Shown: positions 25,503-34,184 of the stretch, piece after piece | Layout: each line of letters starts with the position of its first letter | Position numbering within the stretch: position 1 is the first letter of the stretch | Source: Lentisphaerota bacterium | GTDB taxonomy: Bacteria; Verrucomicrobiota; Lentisphaeria; Victivallales; Victivallaceae | Assembly (NCBI GenBank): GCA_015061805.1 | Contig: SUVV01000004.1 | Coordinates: 101,349 to 165,348, forward strand | Direction of reading: 5' to 3' | Length of the DNA: 64,000 bases | Program-made: the position numbers and the translations under genes | Notes under the pieces: generated by a model | Databases searched by the model: none | The model's input: only the letters and a program-made list of their open reading frames with translations | What the model was told of the DNA's origin: nothing

Positions 25503-26291
25503 TCATTTGGCGGTCGCCGGCTTTTCCGGATCAAAAAGATTTATATCACTGTATGCCCACGGAGACTGCCGCAAGGACATCACCGCGCCTTCAAAAACAT
25601 ACCCACCAACAACTTTTTCAACTTTCCTGCCGAAACTCACCTTCGCCGGAGATTTTTTGCTGTTGACCACGTTGAGATAACCGGAGGCGACAACTGAATT
25701 ATTGACATTGAAAGTAACTTCGATACTCAAATCATTTTTTGCGACCCGATGAACCGCAAGACCACTCTTGACCTGTTCGGGACGCAATTTTGCATTAGCC
25801 GCACGGATGCCTCTCAACTTGGCATGCGGGAAGAAATACCGATCCAGCAACCAGGGAGGCACGAAAAAGATCACCGTGTGACGCAATCCATCAAGTTTGA
25901 TAAACCACAACCGGCAGTTGCCGGTAAAAAGGGCATACTGCTCGGTTGCATTGGGCCCATCGGTTTCACAGATGACCCGGACGTTGACTTCAACATTGTC
26001 GAGGTACTGGCGCGCACGCGCAAGATTTTCGTTTTGATAACCAGTACCTTTCGACTTACGCTTGGCTTTGGGAGTATACTCAACCACGATTGCCTGCCAA
26101 TGGTTGGTAACATGAGATTTGTAAACCTTCAACGGAAGATTACGGGAATAATTCACCTCGGGGATAGTGGTAATCGGAGTTACCTTTATGGACACGTTGC
26201 TGATCTCCGGAACAACGCTGTTGGCAGGCAGAGTACACGCACAGAATACGACCAGTATTGCAAATACGACCTTTGAAGCAAACGTGTTCAT
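25503..26291 (-). CDS. Amuc_1102-like secreted protein of the pilus locus
   Basis: 262 residues with a cleavable signal peptide (MNTFASKVVFAILVVFCACT, cleavage near ANS). The mature part is beta-rich (VPEISNVSIKVTPITTIP; VEVNVRVICETDG; LSIEVTFNVNNSVVASGYL), compatible with an Ig-like fold as described for Amuc_1102. First gene of the pilus cluster in transcription order, 45 bp before pilM. Function unknown. Confidence 0.7.
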   Translation of the reverse strand: MNTFASKVVFAILVVFCACTLPANSVVPEISNVSIKVTPITTIPEVNYSRNLPLKVYKSHVTNHWQAIVVEYTPKAKRKSKGTGYQNENLARARQYLDNVEVNVRVICETDGPNATEQYALFTGNCRLWFIKLDGLRHTVIFFVPPWLLDRYFFPHAKLRGIRAANAKLRPEQVKSGLAVHRVAKNDLSIEVTFNVNNSVVASGYLNVVNSKKSPAKVSFGRKVEKVVGGYVFEGAVMSLRQSPWAYSDINLFDPEKPATAK

Positions 26292-26312
26292 ATAAAAACT
26301 CCCTTGGTTGAA

Positions 26313-26660
26313 TTATTTCTTTTCGGTTTTGGCGGGTGCGTCCGCCTTTGCAGCAGTCTCCACCGCAGTTTTGGTTTCCTGCGCAGTCAGCGCCTGAGTA
26401 AACTCATCAGAAACTTCAGTTTTGCCGCCGCCGTGACCGATCAGAGCGGCAAGCGCCAGAGCAATAATGAAAAAGATCGCCGTCAGAATAACGGTGGTTT
26501 TGGTAAGATGACTTCCCGCCTTGCCGCCGAACGCTTCACCGATGCCGCCGAATGCCGCACCCATGCCGCCGGACTTGGACGGCTGAATCATGATAAGTCC
26601 GATGAGCAGGAGAGCGACCACCACGATCATCGCATAGCACAAAACAGTCAAAATATTCAT
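26313..26660 (-). CDS. secG: Preprotein translocase subunit SecG
   Basis: 115 residues. Two TM helices (about 5-25 and 55-77) flank the SecG signature LIGLIMIQPSKSGGMGAAFG (about 20-39). The C-terminal tail is Lys/Ala/Glu-rich and low-complexity. SecG assists SecYE during export. Located between tpiA and the pilus operon, 21 bp before the Amuc_1102-like gene, so it could be co-transcribed with it. Confidence 0.9.
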   Translation of the reverse strand: MNILTVLCYAMIVVVALLLIGLIMIQPSKSGGMGAAFGGIGEAFGGKAGSHLTKTTVILTAIFFIIALALAALIGHGGGKTEVSDEFTQALTAQETKTAVETAAKADAPAKTEKK

Positions 26661-26769
26661 GTCAGTTTCCTGTATTTCTGACCGCAGTCAGATACGATTG
26701 GTTAAAAAATATCATGATACCATGAACGGATAATACCATCCCTCACGGTATCAGGAGTGAAAAATCGAC

Positions 26770-27540
26770 TTACTTGCCCATCGCTTCATCGATGAGAGAA
26801 GCAAAACTGTCAGCCTTGAGAGCGGCGCCGCCGATCAGACCGCCATCGATATCAGCCTGAGCGACCAATTCGCGGGCGTTGTCGGCTTTCATGCTGCCGC
26901 CGTACTGGATACGGACCTTGCTGGCGACTTCAGCACCGAACATGGCGGTAAGTTCCTGACGGATGTGAGCGTGGGTTGCCTGAGCGATTTCCGGGGTGGC
27001 AGTTTTGCCGGTACCGATCGCCCAGACCGGTTCATAAGCGACGACGATTTCCGCCATCTGCTCGCCGGTGATGCCTTCGAATCCGCCGCGCAGCTGGGTG
27101 GTCAGAACTTTTTCAGTAAGACCGCCTTCGCGTTCTTCGAGCAGTTCGCCGATGCAGACGATGGGTTTGAGTCCGGCGGCGATCGCAGCTTTCAGACGGC
27201 TGTTGACGGTAGCATCGGTTTCGCCGAAATACTGACGGCGTTCGCTGTGACCGATGATAACATATTCGACACCGGAAGTTTTGAGCATTTCAGCGGAGAT
27301 TTCACCGGTGAAAGCGCCGTTTTCCGCCCAGTGGACATTCTGGGCACCGACTTTGATCCGACTGCCTTTGGCGGCTTCAACGACAGCGCCGAGAGTGGTG
27401 AACGGGGGGCAGACCACGATATCGACCTGATCATAGCAGCTGCAGGCGAGTTTTTCCTTGAGAGCGTTGACCAGTTCGCAACCTTCGGCTGCGGTTTTGT
27501 TCATCTTCCAGTTTCCGGCGATAATTACTTTACGGCTCAT
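26770..27540 (-). CDS. tpiA: Triosephosphate isomerase
   Basis: 256 residues from the ATG at 27540 (AAGGAAA upstream). All landmarks are present: AGNWKMNK (about 7-14, catalytic Lys), GHSERRQYFGE (about 94, His), AYEPVWAIGTGKTATPE (about 165-181, catalytic Glu and the flexible loop) and GGSMKADNA (about 212). Interconverts DHAP and glyceraldehyde-3-phosphate in glycolysis. Own promoter upstream; the 110-bp gap to secG has small palindromes but no convincing terminator. Confidence 0.97.
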   Translation of the reverse strand: MSRKVIIAGNWKMNKTAAEGCELVNALKEKLACSCYDQVDIVVCPPFTTLGAVVEAAKGSRIKVGAQNVHWAENGAFTGEISAEMLKTSGVEYVIIGHSERRQYFGETDATVNSRLKAAIAAGLKPIVCIGELLEEREGGLTEKVLTTQLRGGFEGITGEQMAEIVVAYEPVWAIGTGKTATPEIAQATHAHIRQELTAMFGAEVASKVRIQYGGSMKADNARELVAQADIDGGLIGGAALKADSFASLIDEAMGK

Positions 27541-27629
27541 TTTCAATTTCCTTTTCTATAAGAATTTATTTACAATATCCAAACTTTTTTCACAACAAAA
27601 TTTATGCATCTACAATACAACGCATACGG

Positions 27630-27658
27630 AATATAGCACCACCATTGTTTTTTTTCAA
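27630..27658 (-). promoter_or_regulatory. Promoter of tpiA
   Basis: Minus strand TTGAAA (27658-27653), 17 bases ending GGTGC, then TATATT (27635-27630). The -35 is about 10 bases from the stop of the preceding lipoprotein gene. Confidence 0.7.
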
Positions 27659-27667
27659 GTTATTCCG

Positions 27668-28105
27668 TCATTTCAAAGGCATTTTTTTTGCATTTGTATT
27701 GTTTTTTACTGCAACCCCGGTGGCGGTCATCGATTTTTTCCAGAATATCCAGAGTCCCCAGGCACCGCTGGAATATGATTTCATGGAAATATCTTCAACC
27801 TCATCCGCGCCAAGCCGTTTGAGTTCACAATCCAGCAGCCGGCGCATATCCCAGTAGTTGACCATATCCTCCCACAACTCATAGTCTTTGCGGTTGGGCA
27901 TATCGACCTTGCCCGACCAGATCGGGATCACATTAAAAAGGTATAATCCGCAGTTGCGGGCGTTGAGATGGTATACGACCGGCTTCCCGGAAGTGCTGAA
28001 GGTTTCCTGCTCCGGCTTGATCCACTCCAAAGTGGAAGTCCGGATACATCCGGAAAAGAGTAACAATGCCATTGTCAAAAGAAGTGTTTGCCAGGATTTT
28101 TTCAT
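27668..28105 (-). CDS. Small lipoprotein of unknown function
   Basis: 145 residues. Signal MKKSWQTLLLTMALLLFSGC ends in a lipobox (FSGC, Cys about 20). The mature protein is rich in aromatic residues (LYLFNVIPIWSGKVDMPN; GAWGLWIFWKKS) and no family is recognised. Its start codon overlaps the stop of the next lipoprotein gene upstream by 4 bp. Confidence 0.75.
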   Translation of the reverse strand: MKKSWQTLLLTMALLLFSGCIRTSTLEWIKPEQETFSTSGKPVVYHLNARNCGLYLFNVIPIWSGKVDMPNRKDYELWEDMVNYWDMRRLLDCELKRLGADEVEDISMKSYSSGAWGLWIFWKKSMTATGVAVKNNTNAKKMPLK

Positions 28106-28602
28106 TTTTTCACCGCCTTGATGACCTGATTGATGGAACGGAGCAATATTTTTGAAACGGCATCGCCGTAATTTTCATTCTCAACCGGTTCGCTCTCCCG
28201 GCAGATCACACTGCGGCCGGACTTCAGGGTAAACACGATCACCGCATCGAGAGTCTTGAATCCGGGAGAGAATTCAAAACGGATGATCTGTGCGGAAACT
28301 GCATCTGCATCACTGCCGCCGGAAAAATTCATCAACATCGCCGATTTAAGCATAACTTCAGGGGAGTTGAACCAGCGTTTGCCCGGAACGATTTTAACCG
28401 CACTGCCGCTGTCCCTGACCACGAATTCCCTGCCCGCACCGGAAATATTGCTGACTGCACCGGTACGCAGAGAACAGACCGGAGTGCCGGAAACGGGCAG
28501 TTCCGGCTGATAATGAGCGACTTTGAGCGCGCTTCCGCGCGAGAAGAAACAACCGCCGGACAACAGCAGGACGGTCACTGCCGGCAAAATATATTTTTTC
28601 AT
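28102..28602 (-). CDS. Lipoprotein, possibly ABC-transport auxiliary (PqiC/DUF330-like)
   Basis: 166 residues with a lipoprotein signal (lipobox LSGGC, Cys about 18). The pattern after it, with a strand pair, an arginine-rich RDSGSAVKIVPGKRW (about 63-77) and a helix SPEVMLKSAM, is reminiscent of PqiC-type auxiliary lipoproteins, but similarity is weak and no transporter partner is adjacent. Lies three bases after the RsmE fusion gene and overlaps the following lipoprotein gene by 4 bp. Confidence 0.6.
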   Translation of the reverse strand: MKKYILPAVTVLLLSGGCFFSRGSALKVAHYQPELPVSGTPVCSLRTGAVSNISGAGREFVVRDSGSAVKIVPGKRWFNSPEVMLKSAMLMNFSGGSDADAVSAQIIRFEFSPGFKTLDAVIVFTLKSGRSVICRESEPVENENYGDAVSKILLRSINQVIKAVKK

Positions 28603-28605
28603 CCT

Positions 28606-29778
28606 TTATCTCCTTTTGCGCCGGGGAGGCACTGTTTTGAGTTTCTTTTCCAATTCGCTTATTTTCCGCTGTTTGCTCAAGATCAGACGTTTGGCAAGCA
28701 GAAGTTCGGTCTGCATATTGCGGTTGTTTTTCTGCAGTTCCGCAACTTCGGCAGATCTGGCGACCGCCTGTTCGGCAAAACTTTTTTCCAACGCCCGGAG
28801 AAATTTCTCCACCTCGGCTTTCCGGGGGTCGCCATCCGGAATAAACTGCAGAAAATTGCGGTAACAATAGATTGCTTCAAGTTTATCATCCAACTCCTCT
28901 TCGCACAATTTGCCCAGAGCCAGATAGGTTTCCGGGGCATCCGGGTAACGCGCAACCGCCTGACGCAAAAAACGGCGGGCATCCTCAAACGAACCATCTT
29001 TACGAAACTGTTCAGCTTTGATCATCAATGGATTGCGGCTGATATCACCGCGTTCGCATCCGCAGAGAAAAACAATTCCTGCCGCCAGACAGAATACCAG
29101 TAATCTCAGTACCGCCAAAGCCGCCACCGCCGCCGTTTCCAAACGCAGGATATGCGGCCCGAGATTGAGCGGTTTGCCTCCGGCTGCTTCGATCGCAGCG
29201 ATCTCCTCACCGGTAAAACCGCCTTCCGGGCCGATCAGCACCGCTTTCTGCCGGTTTCGCGGCAGTTTGTCATCGAAAAGCGGAATGACTTTGACACTTC
29301 CGTAATAGATATCGATATTTTCTTTTTTCAGCGCTTCGAGGGTATCTTTCACATCGGCTTCCCGGAATATTTCCGGCAGGAATGGATTGCCGGACTGCTT
29401 GCACGCCTCCTGCAGCAGCAGTTCCCAGCGCTCGCGGGGGTTGCCCTCGGCGACGGAACGTTCACAATTCACCGGACGGATACTCCATGCGCCGAGTTCA
29501 GCCGCCTGCTTCAACAGCACATCGAACTTCTGGCGCCGGGGAAGCGCACAGCAGAGATGGAGTTTCTCCTGCGGTTCTTCGCAGACCGACACCCGGTGGA
29601 TGATAAGTTGTTTACCGGGGATGACTTCGGCTTCGGCGCGTTTGCCCCGACCGTCGAGCAATTCGACAGCATCGCCCGGGCGGGCACGGAACACCTTGAA
29701 CAGATGTTCAGCCTCCCGCGGTGCAGGCAGAAAAACCTCTCCTGCGTCCGGGATTTCACCACAGAAAATACGATGCAT
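28606..29778 (-). CDS. rsmE: RsmE 16S rRNA (uracil1498-N3)-methyltransferase fused to a TPR lipoprotein
   Basis: 390 residues. Residues 1-226 are a complete RsmE: MHRIFCGEIPDAGE, PUA-like beta-barrel, QAAELGAWSIRPVNCERS (about 91-108), the SPOUT knot motif IGPEGGFTGEEIAAIEAAGG (about 183-202) and the usual end LGPHILRLETAAVAALAVL. With no stop the frame runs into LRLLVFCLAAGIVFLCGC (about 225-242), a lipoprotein-like signal with lipobox, then TPR-type repeats (SFEDARRFLRQAVARYPDA) and a coiled coil ending in PPRRKRR. Cytoplasmic enzyme plus exported domain in one frame is odd: either a real type-II membrane fusion, internal initiation (an in-frame GTG or TTG exists just before the signal), or loss of a stop codon. 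Confidence 0.8.
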   Translation of the reverse strand: MHRIFCGEIPDAGEVFLPAPREAEHLFKVFRARPGDAVELLDGRGKRAEAEVIPGKQLIIHRVSVCEEPQEKLHLCCALPRRQKFDVLLKQAAELGAWSIRPVNCERSVAEGNPRERWELLLQEACKQSGNPFLPEIFREADVKDTLEALKKENIDIYYGSVKVIPLFDDKLPRNRQKAVLIGPEGGFTGEEIAAIEAAGGKPLNLGPHILRLETAAVAALAVLRLLVFCLAAGIVFLCGCERGDISRNPLMIKAEQFRKDGSFEDARRFLRQAVARYPDAPETYLALGKLCEEELDDKLEAIYCYRNFLQFIPDGDPRKAEVEKFLRALEKSFAEQAVARSAEVAELQKNNRNMQTELLLAKRLILSKQRKISELEKKLKTVPPRRKRR

Positions 29779-29812
29779 AAATTTCTCTCCGAATTATATT
29801 GTCCAGAAGGTA

Positions 29813-29841
29813 AATATACATTCTGAACGACGTAATTTCAA
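29813..29841 (-). promoter_or_regulatory. Promoter of the RsmE-fusion operon
   Basis: Minus strand TTGAAA (29841-29836), 17 bases, TATATT (29818-29813), about 30 bases before the rsmE start. Confidence 0.65.
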
Positions 29842-29870
29842 GCCATTGGCGGGGAATAGTTACGGCAACT

Positions 29871-31544
29871 TCAAAATTTGAAGATCGAACCGATCCGTTT
29901 TCCCATCAGAATTCCGGCTGTGATCAGCGTCATCGCCAGGAAGCACATCGCCCATACACCGAAGGCACTGGCAGAACTTGGTCCGGAACCCAATATCTGG
30001 GACAATTCAAAGAGCGCCTTGGTGATTGGGAAAAACTCGCTTTTCTGTGCAAGAATCAGCGAATCAGAGACTTCCAGCATAGAGAAACTGAAAGCAAACA
30101 AGCCGCCGACCAGCAAATTCGCCGCCACCATCGGAACCGTGATACGCCGGAGCGTCTGCCATGAACCGGCGCCCATATTGCGCGCCGCCAGTTCCAACTC
30201 CTCCGGGGTCTGCTCCAAACCGGAACCGACCGAACGCACCACATAGGGTATACGCCGCACTGCGTAGGCAATGGAAAGCAGCCACAGCGGATTTTCCACC
30301 GGGTCAAAGAGCGCACCGGCCCAGGCAAATTTGACGGTCATTCCCAGAAATCCGAAAGCGATCACCACGCCGGGAACCGCCAGAGGAAGCATCGCCAGCA
30401 GATCAAGCACCACCGAACCGCGCAGCTTCCACCGGACCGATGCCAGTGCCACCACCACACCGATCGCCACCGCGATCAGCATCGCCAGACTCGAATAACG
30501 CAAACTGTTGCCGATCGACGGCAGTACCAACGCATTGGAGAGCGCATTATCAAAGTGCTGAAGCGTAAAACCATGCGGCAAAATGGTATTGTAATAACTC
30601 TTTCCGAAAGCCACCCCGATCAATGCCAGATGAGGCAATACCGCCAGCAGCGAGACCACCACGAACGGCACCAGCGGCAGGAAACGCTTCCACGAACGGA
30701 GTCTGACCGCAGAACCGCCGATGGTTCCCTTGGCGGAAACCGCACTGCTGTTGCCGCCGAGCGCCAGCCGGGAAACCAGATAAAGACCTGCCGAAACCGC
30801 CAGCATTATCAGCACCAGCGTATACGGAAGCGGATTGGTTTCCAATTCGTTCAATCCGTTGAATATCTGCACCGGGGCAACGCGGGTGTAACCGAACATC
30901 AGCGGAGTTCCCAGTTCCGTAAAACTCCAGACCAGTACAATGCTGCCCCCTGCGAGCAATCCCGGGCGCATCATCGGCAGAGTGATGGAAACAAAACGAC
31001 GCCACCGCGATGCGCCCATATTGGCGGCACTTTCATTCAGCGCCGGGTCGATATTGCCCAAAGCGGTCACAGAATTCAGATAAAATATCGGATAGAGGTG
31101 CAGTGCTTCGATGAAGCAGACCGACCAGAATGTACCGCTGCCGCCGAGGAAATCCATCCGTTCAAAGCCCAATGCCGCCAGGATCGAGTTGAAAACTCCA
31201 TAGTGACCGAGCAGCTGCTGGAATCCCAACGCTCCGACAAAAGGCGGCAGGATCATCGGCACCAGCATCGCCAGAGAACAGAACTCCTTGCCGGGAAAGT
31301 CAAAACGGTCATAGATCAATGCCAGCGGCAGAGAGATCAGCGCCACCAGGATCGTGGTGACGACCGCGATTTTCAAACTGTTCAGCAAACCTTCAAGGTA
31401 GACCTGACTGCGGAATGCTTCAACGATCAGTCCCCAGTCGCATCCGACCTGGATCACCGTAAAAACCGGCAGCAGCAGAAACACTCCGAGAAAAAGTGTC
31501 AATGCGGTCATAACGAGATATTGTATTATTCTGTTGCTTTTCAT
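29871..31544 (-). CDS. ABC transporter permease, double-domain (FbpB-like)
   Basis: 557 residues, two homologous permease halves of six TMs each, the arrangement of FbpB/ThiP-type iron or thiamine importers. The EAA loops are visible in both halves: ESAANMGASRWRRFVSITLP (about 165-185) and LAARNMGAGSWQTLRRITVP (about 435-455). It overlaps the solute-binding gene by 4 bp. Together with the upstream binding protein and ATPase it forms a complete importer; metal or phosphonate-like substrate cannot be resolved. Confidence 0.9.
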   Translation of the reverse strand: MKSNRIIQYLVMTALTLFLGVFLLLPVFTVIQVGCDWGLIVEAFRSQVYLEGLLNSLKIAVVTTILVALISLPLALIYDRFDFPGKEFCSLAMLVPMILPPFVGALGFQQLLGHYGVFNSILAALGFERMDFLGGSGTFWSVCFIEALHLYPIFYLNSVTALGNIDPALNESAANMGASRWRRFVSITLPMMRPGLLAGGSIVLVWSFTELGTPLMFGYTRVAPVQIFNGLNELETNPLPYTLVLIMLAVSAGLYLVSRLALGGNSSAVSAKGTIGGSAVRLRSWKRFLPLVPFVVVSLLAVLPHLALIGVAFGKSYYNTILPHGFTLQHFDNALSNALVLPSIGNSLRYSSLAMLIAVAIGVVVALASVRWKLRGSVVLDLLAMLPLAVPGVVIAFGFLGMTVKFAWAGALFDPVENPLWLLSIAYAVRRIPYVVRSVGSGLEQTPEELELAARNMGAGSWQTLRRITVPMVAANLLVGGLFAFSFSMLEVSDSLILAQKSEFFPITKALFELSQILGSGPSSASAFGVWAMCFLAMTLITAGILMGKRIGSIFKF

Positions 31545-33103
31545 TTTCCCTCTTTCGCCAGTTGTTCGGCTTTGATGTAATTTGCTCTGGAAAATTCATT
31601 CCACTTCCGCAGGACTGCCGCGACATCGGCAGCGCTCCATTCGGCGGTCTTGCGCAGACTCTTTGCCGCTTTGGAAGCATCTTTGTATTCAAACGGCAGG
31701 GCGTTGAAATATTTCATCGCTTCGGGAACCGCCTCCGGGCCGCCTGCGGCAATGATCGCGCGCCATGCCCGCTGCAGTTCCAGATGGGTATCCAGCATGA
31801 TACTCTTGATCACCATCTGCAGCAGTGAATAATATCTGCCCGTCCACTGGGGACGATAGGTGAAGTCCGCACCGGAACGGTAGGGATCATAGTCAGGCTC
31901 AAAGAGGAACTTGCGATATTCCGGGGCGTAGAGTTCCCGGCGGATGGCGGGGCGGTTGATCGAATTTTTGATCGCGCCGCCGGGAGTTCCCATCCGGAAA
32001 GCGTGAAGTTTCTGTCCTTCGATGGAAAGCAGAAAATCGACAAACTCTTCTGCGGCTTTCCGGTTCGGCGCGCCCCGGAAGATCTGAACCGGATCGCAGG
32101 AAACCGCTGTGCCGCCTTTGGGTGTGATATAAAAGACATTGGATTTGCCGTCAAAGATGCGCTTGCTCCACTCGACTTCTGCAAAACCGTAGGTGTCGAT
32201 CGCCGTTCCGACGGAACCCTCTCCGATGTTGATATCGCGCACGACCTTGCTCGCTGAATCGGTAATGGTACGGGCATTGGCAAAGATCCGTTTCAGCAGA
32301 TTTATGCCGTTATACCAGCCCTGTTCCGGGTTTCCGGCATCCGCCATGCACTGCTGGAGAATGATTTCAAAACACTTGTTGGCGGAACCGGATTTACTGG
32401 GATCTGCCACAATGATCTCCCGGAAAAATCTGGCTTCACCGATATCCCGCCACCGCACCGGCGGGGTCGGATCTTTGAGTTCTGCCAGACGGTCGCGGTT
32501 GCAGAGCATACCGAAAGTGGTCAGCACCACGCCGTAGTACCTGCCCTGCGGATCATACATGACATCGCCGCCGAAAGTTGCCGGGATGGAAGATTCCACG
32601 AAATATTCCGGATGACGCTCTTTCACCTTGCCGTCGACTGCATACCCCCGCTTGGCGAGCCGGTCATGGTTGAAAGTTCCGCCGCCGGCGAAAACATCGA
32701 TGCCGATACCGACATTGGACGCAAGAAAGGCCTTGCGGACCGGATGATTTGAAGAGGGATCACGGAAAATATCCGCATATTCCCGCTTCCACTCTTTTCC
32801 GGAAGCGGTGTAAGCGTTGCGGAACTCCGCTGTAAAACGGTCTTCCACATAGCGGACGATGTCCGAAGTACCGCCGGGAGAGCGGAAGTCCAGAATTATA
32901 TCTTTGCCGTATTTGGCTTTGTAGTGTTTGCGGAAAGCGATCTCATATTCGTCGCGCACACTCTTGTTGTGAGCGCTGACGATGACCAGCCGCTCGGCAT
33001 CCGCTTCCACCGGGGGAATGCCGTCAGCTTTGCGGAAGTAAAACGGCAGAGCCAGCAATCCTCCGAATAATACGGCACAAATGATCAAACGACGCCACAT
33101 CAT
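31541..33103 (-). CDS. ABC transporter substrate-binding protein (iron/Fbp-type)
   Basis: 520 residues, longer than typical FbpA (about 340). The N-terminus MMWRRLIICAVLFGGLLALP is an uncleaved-looking anchor or signal. Then LVIVSAHNKSVRDEYEIAF (about 43-61) and GGTSDIVRYVEDRF match the first lobe of Fe3+-type periplasmic binding proteins, with KGGTAVSCDPVQIFRGAPNR (about 330) in the second lobe. No lipobox is seen. Sits between the ATPase gene (23 bp) and the permease (4-bp overlap). Confidence 0.85.
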   Translation of the reverse strand: MMWRRLIICAVLFGGLLALPFYFRKADGIPPVEADAERLVIVSAHNKSVRDEYEIAFRKHYKAKYGKDIILDFRSPGGTSDIVRYVEDRFTAEFRNAYTASGKEWKREYADIFRDPSSNHPVRKAFLASNVGIGIDVFAGGGTFNHDRLAKRGYAVDGKVKERHPEYFVESSIPATFGGDVMYDPQGRYYGVVLTTFGMLCNRDRLAELKDPTPPVRWRDIGEARFFREIIVADPSKSGSANKCFEIILQQCMADAGNPEQGWYNGINLLKRIFANARTITDSASKVVRDINIGEGSVGTAIDTYGFAEVEWSKRIFDGKSNVFYITPKGGTAVSCDPVQIFRGAPNRKAAEEFVDFLLSIEGQKLHAFRMGTPGGAIKNSINRPAIRRELYAPEYRKFLFEPDYDPYRSGADFTYRPQWTGRYYSLLQMVIKSIMLDTHLELQRAWRAIIAAGGPEAVPEAMKYFNALPFEYKDASKAAKSLRKTAEWSAADVAAVLRKWNEFSRANYIKAEQLAKEGK

Positions 33104-33126
33104 ATCTCAGTGTTTCCTCTTGCCGG

Positions 33127-34158
33127 TTATTCCAAAATCATCAACCTGCCGGGGACAAAGCAGAGTTTGACCTTGTCGCCGATCTTGCGATCTTCCGGAG
33201 CGAATTCCCGGACATTCAGGCAGAAATCTCCGACCCGGCACATCCAGTTGCAGCAATCGCCCATGTAACTGCCGGAAACAAGTTCGGCTTCAAAGATACC
33301 GTCGCCGGAAGCATTTGCCGGAACGAATCCGATACGTTCCGGACGGATGGCGGCAGTATGATTCCCGGAGAAATCACCTGCAACCGGGAATTTACCGAAT
33401 CCGGTCGAGAAAACACCATCCTTTACTTCGCCCGGAATAAAGTTGATATCCCCGAGAAATTCCGCCGTAAAGCGGTCTGCCGGATGCTCATAAAGTTCCC
33501 GGGGAGTGCCGAGCTGACGGATGACACCATCTTTCATCACCGCCATACGATCCGCCATGCTCAACGCCTCCTGACGGTCATGGGTGACGTACAGTGCGGT
33601 AAATCCGCGCTGTGAACAAATTGCAGATATCTCTTCGCGCATGGCATCACGCAACCGGGCATCCAGATTGGAAAGCGGTTCATCCAGCAGCAACAGCGGC
33701 GGATTGACCGCCAATGCCCGCGCCAGTGCAACACGCTGCTGCTGTCCGCCAGACAACTGCGGAGTACGCCGCTTGGCACAATCGGCAAGATGAACCATTT
33801 CCAGCGCTTCCATCACCCGTTTTTTGATCTCATTGGCGGGCAATTTGCGGATTTTGAGACCGAAAGCGACATTCTCATAAACGGTCATCAGCGGCCACAG
33901 TGCGTAATTCTGAAAAACCATTGCCGCCTGACGTTTTTCCGGGGGAAGATCTTTGACCTCCACACCGTCGAAGCAGATACTTCCGGAATCAGGAGCCGTC
34001 AATCCGGAAAGGATCCGGAGCAAGGTCGATTTACCACAGCCGGAAGGTCCCAGCAAAAAGAAAAGTTCTCCGGATTTTATCTCCAGATTCAAATTGTTCA
34101 ACACCGGGACGCCCGGAGTGAAACTTTTACAGATGTTGCTAAGTTTGACAGTTCCCAT
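33127..34158 (-). CDS. ABC transporter ATP-binding protein (CUT1/FbpC-like)
   Basis: 343 residues. Walker A GPSGCGKST (about 38-46), Q-loop region FQNYALWPLMTVYENV, signature LSGGQQQRVALARAL (about 136-150), Walker B LLLLDEPLSNLD and H-loop YVTHDRQEA are all intact. The C-terminal TOBE domain (about 240-343) is typical of FbpC/PotA/MalK-type importers. First gene of the ATPase-binding protein-permease operon; it lies 26 bp after the sigma factor gene. Confidence 0.95.
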   Translation of the reverse strand: MGTVKLSNICKSFTPGVPVLNNLNLEIKSGELFFLLGPSGCGKSTLLRILSGLTAPDSGSICFDGVEVKDLPPEKRQAAMVFQNYALWPLMTVYENVAFGLKIRKLPANEIKKRVMEALEMVHLADCAKRRTPQLSGGQQQRVALARALAVNPPLLLLDEPLSNLDARLRDAMREEISAICSQRGFTALYVTHDRQEALSMADRMAVMKDGVIRQLGTPRELYEHPADRFTAEFLGDINFIPGEVKDGVFSTGFGKFPVAGDFSGNHTAAIRPERIGFVPANASGDGIFEAELVSGSYMGDCCNWMCRVGDFCLNVREFAPEDRKIGDKVKLCFVPGRLMILE

Positions 34159-34184
34159 AAAATATCATATCACCCTGTTTTAGA

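Noticed and set aside
26661..26769. Terminator after tpiA
   Set aside because: GATACC/GGTATC palindromes and a T run exist, but stem and T tract are not arranged convincingly.
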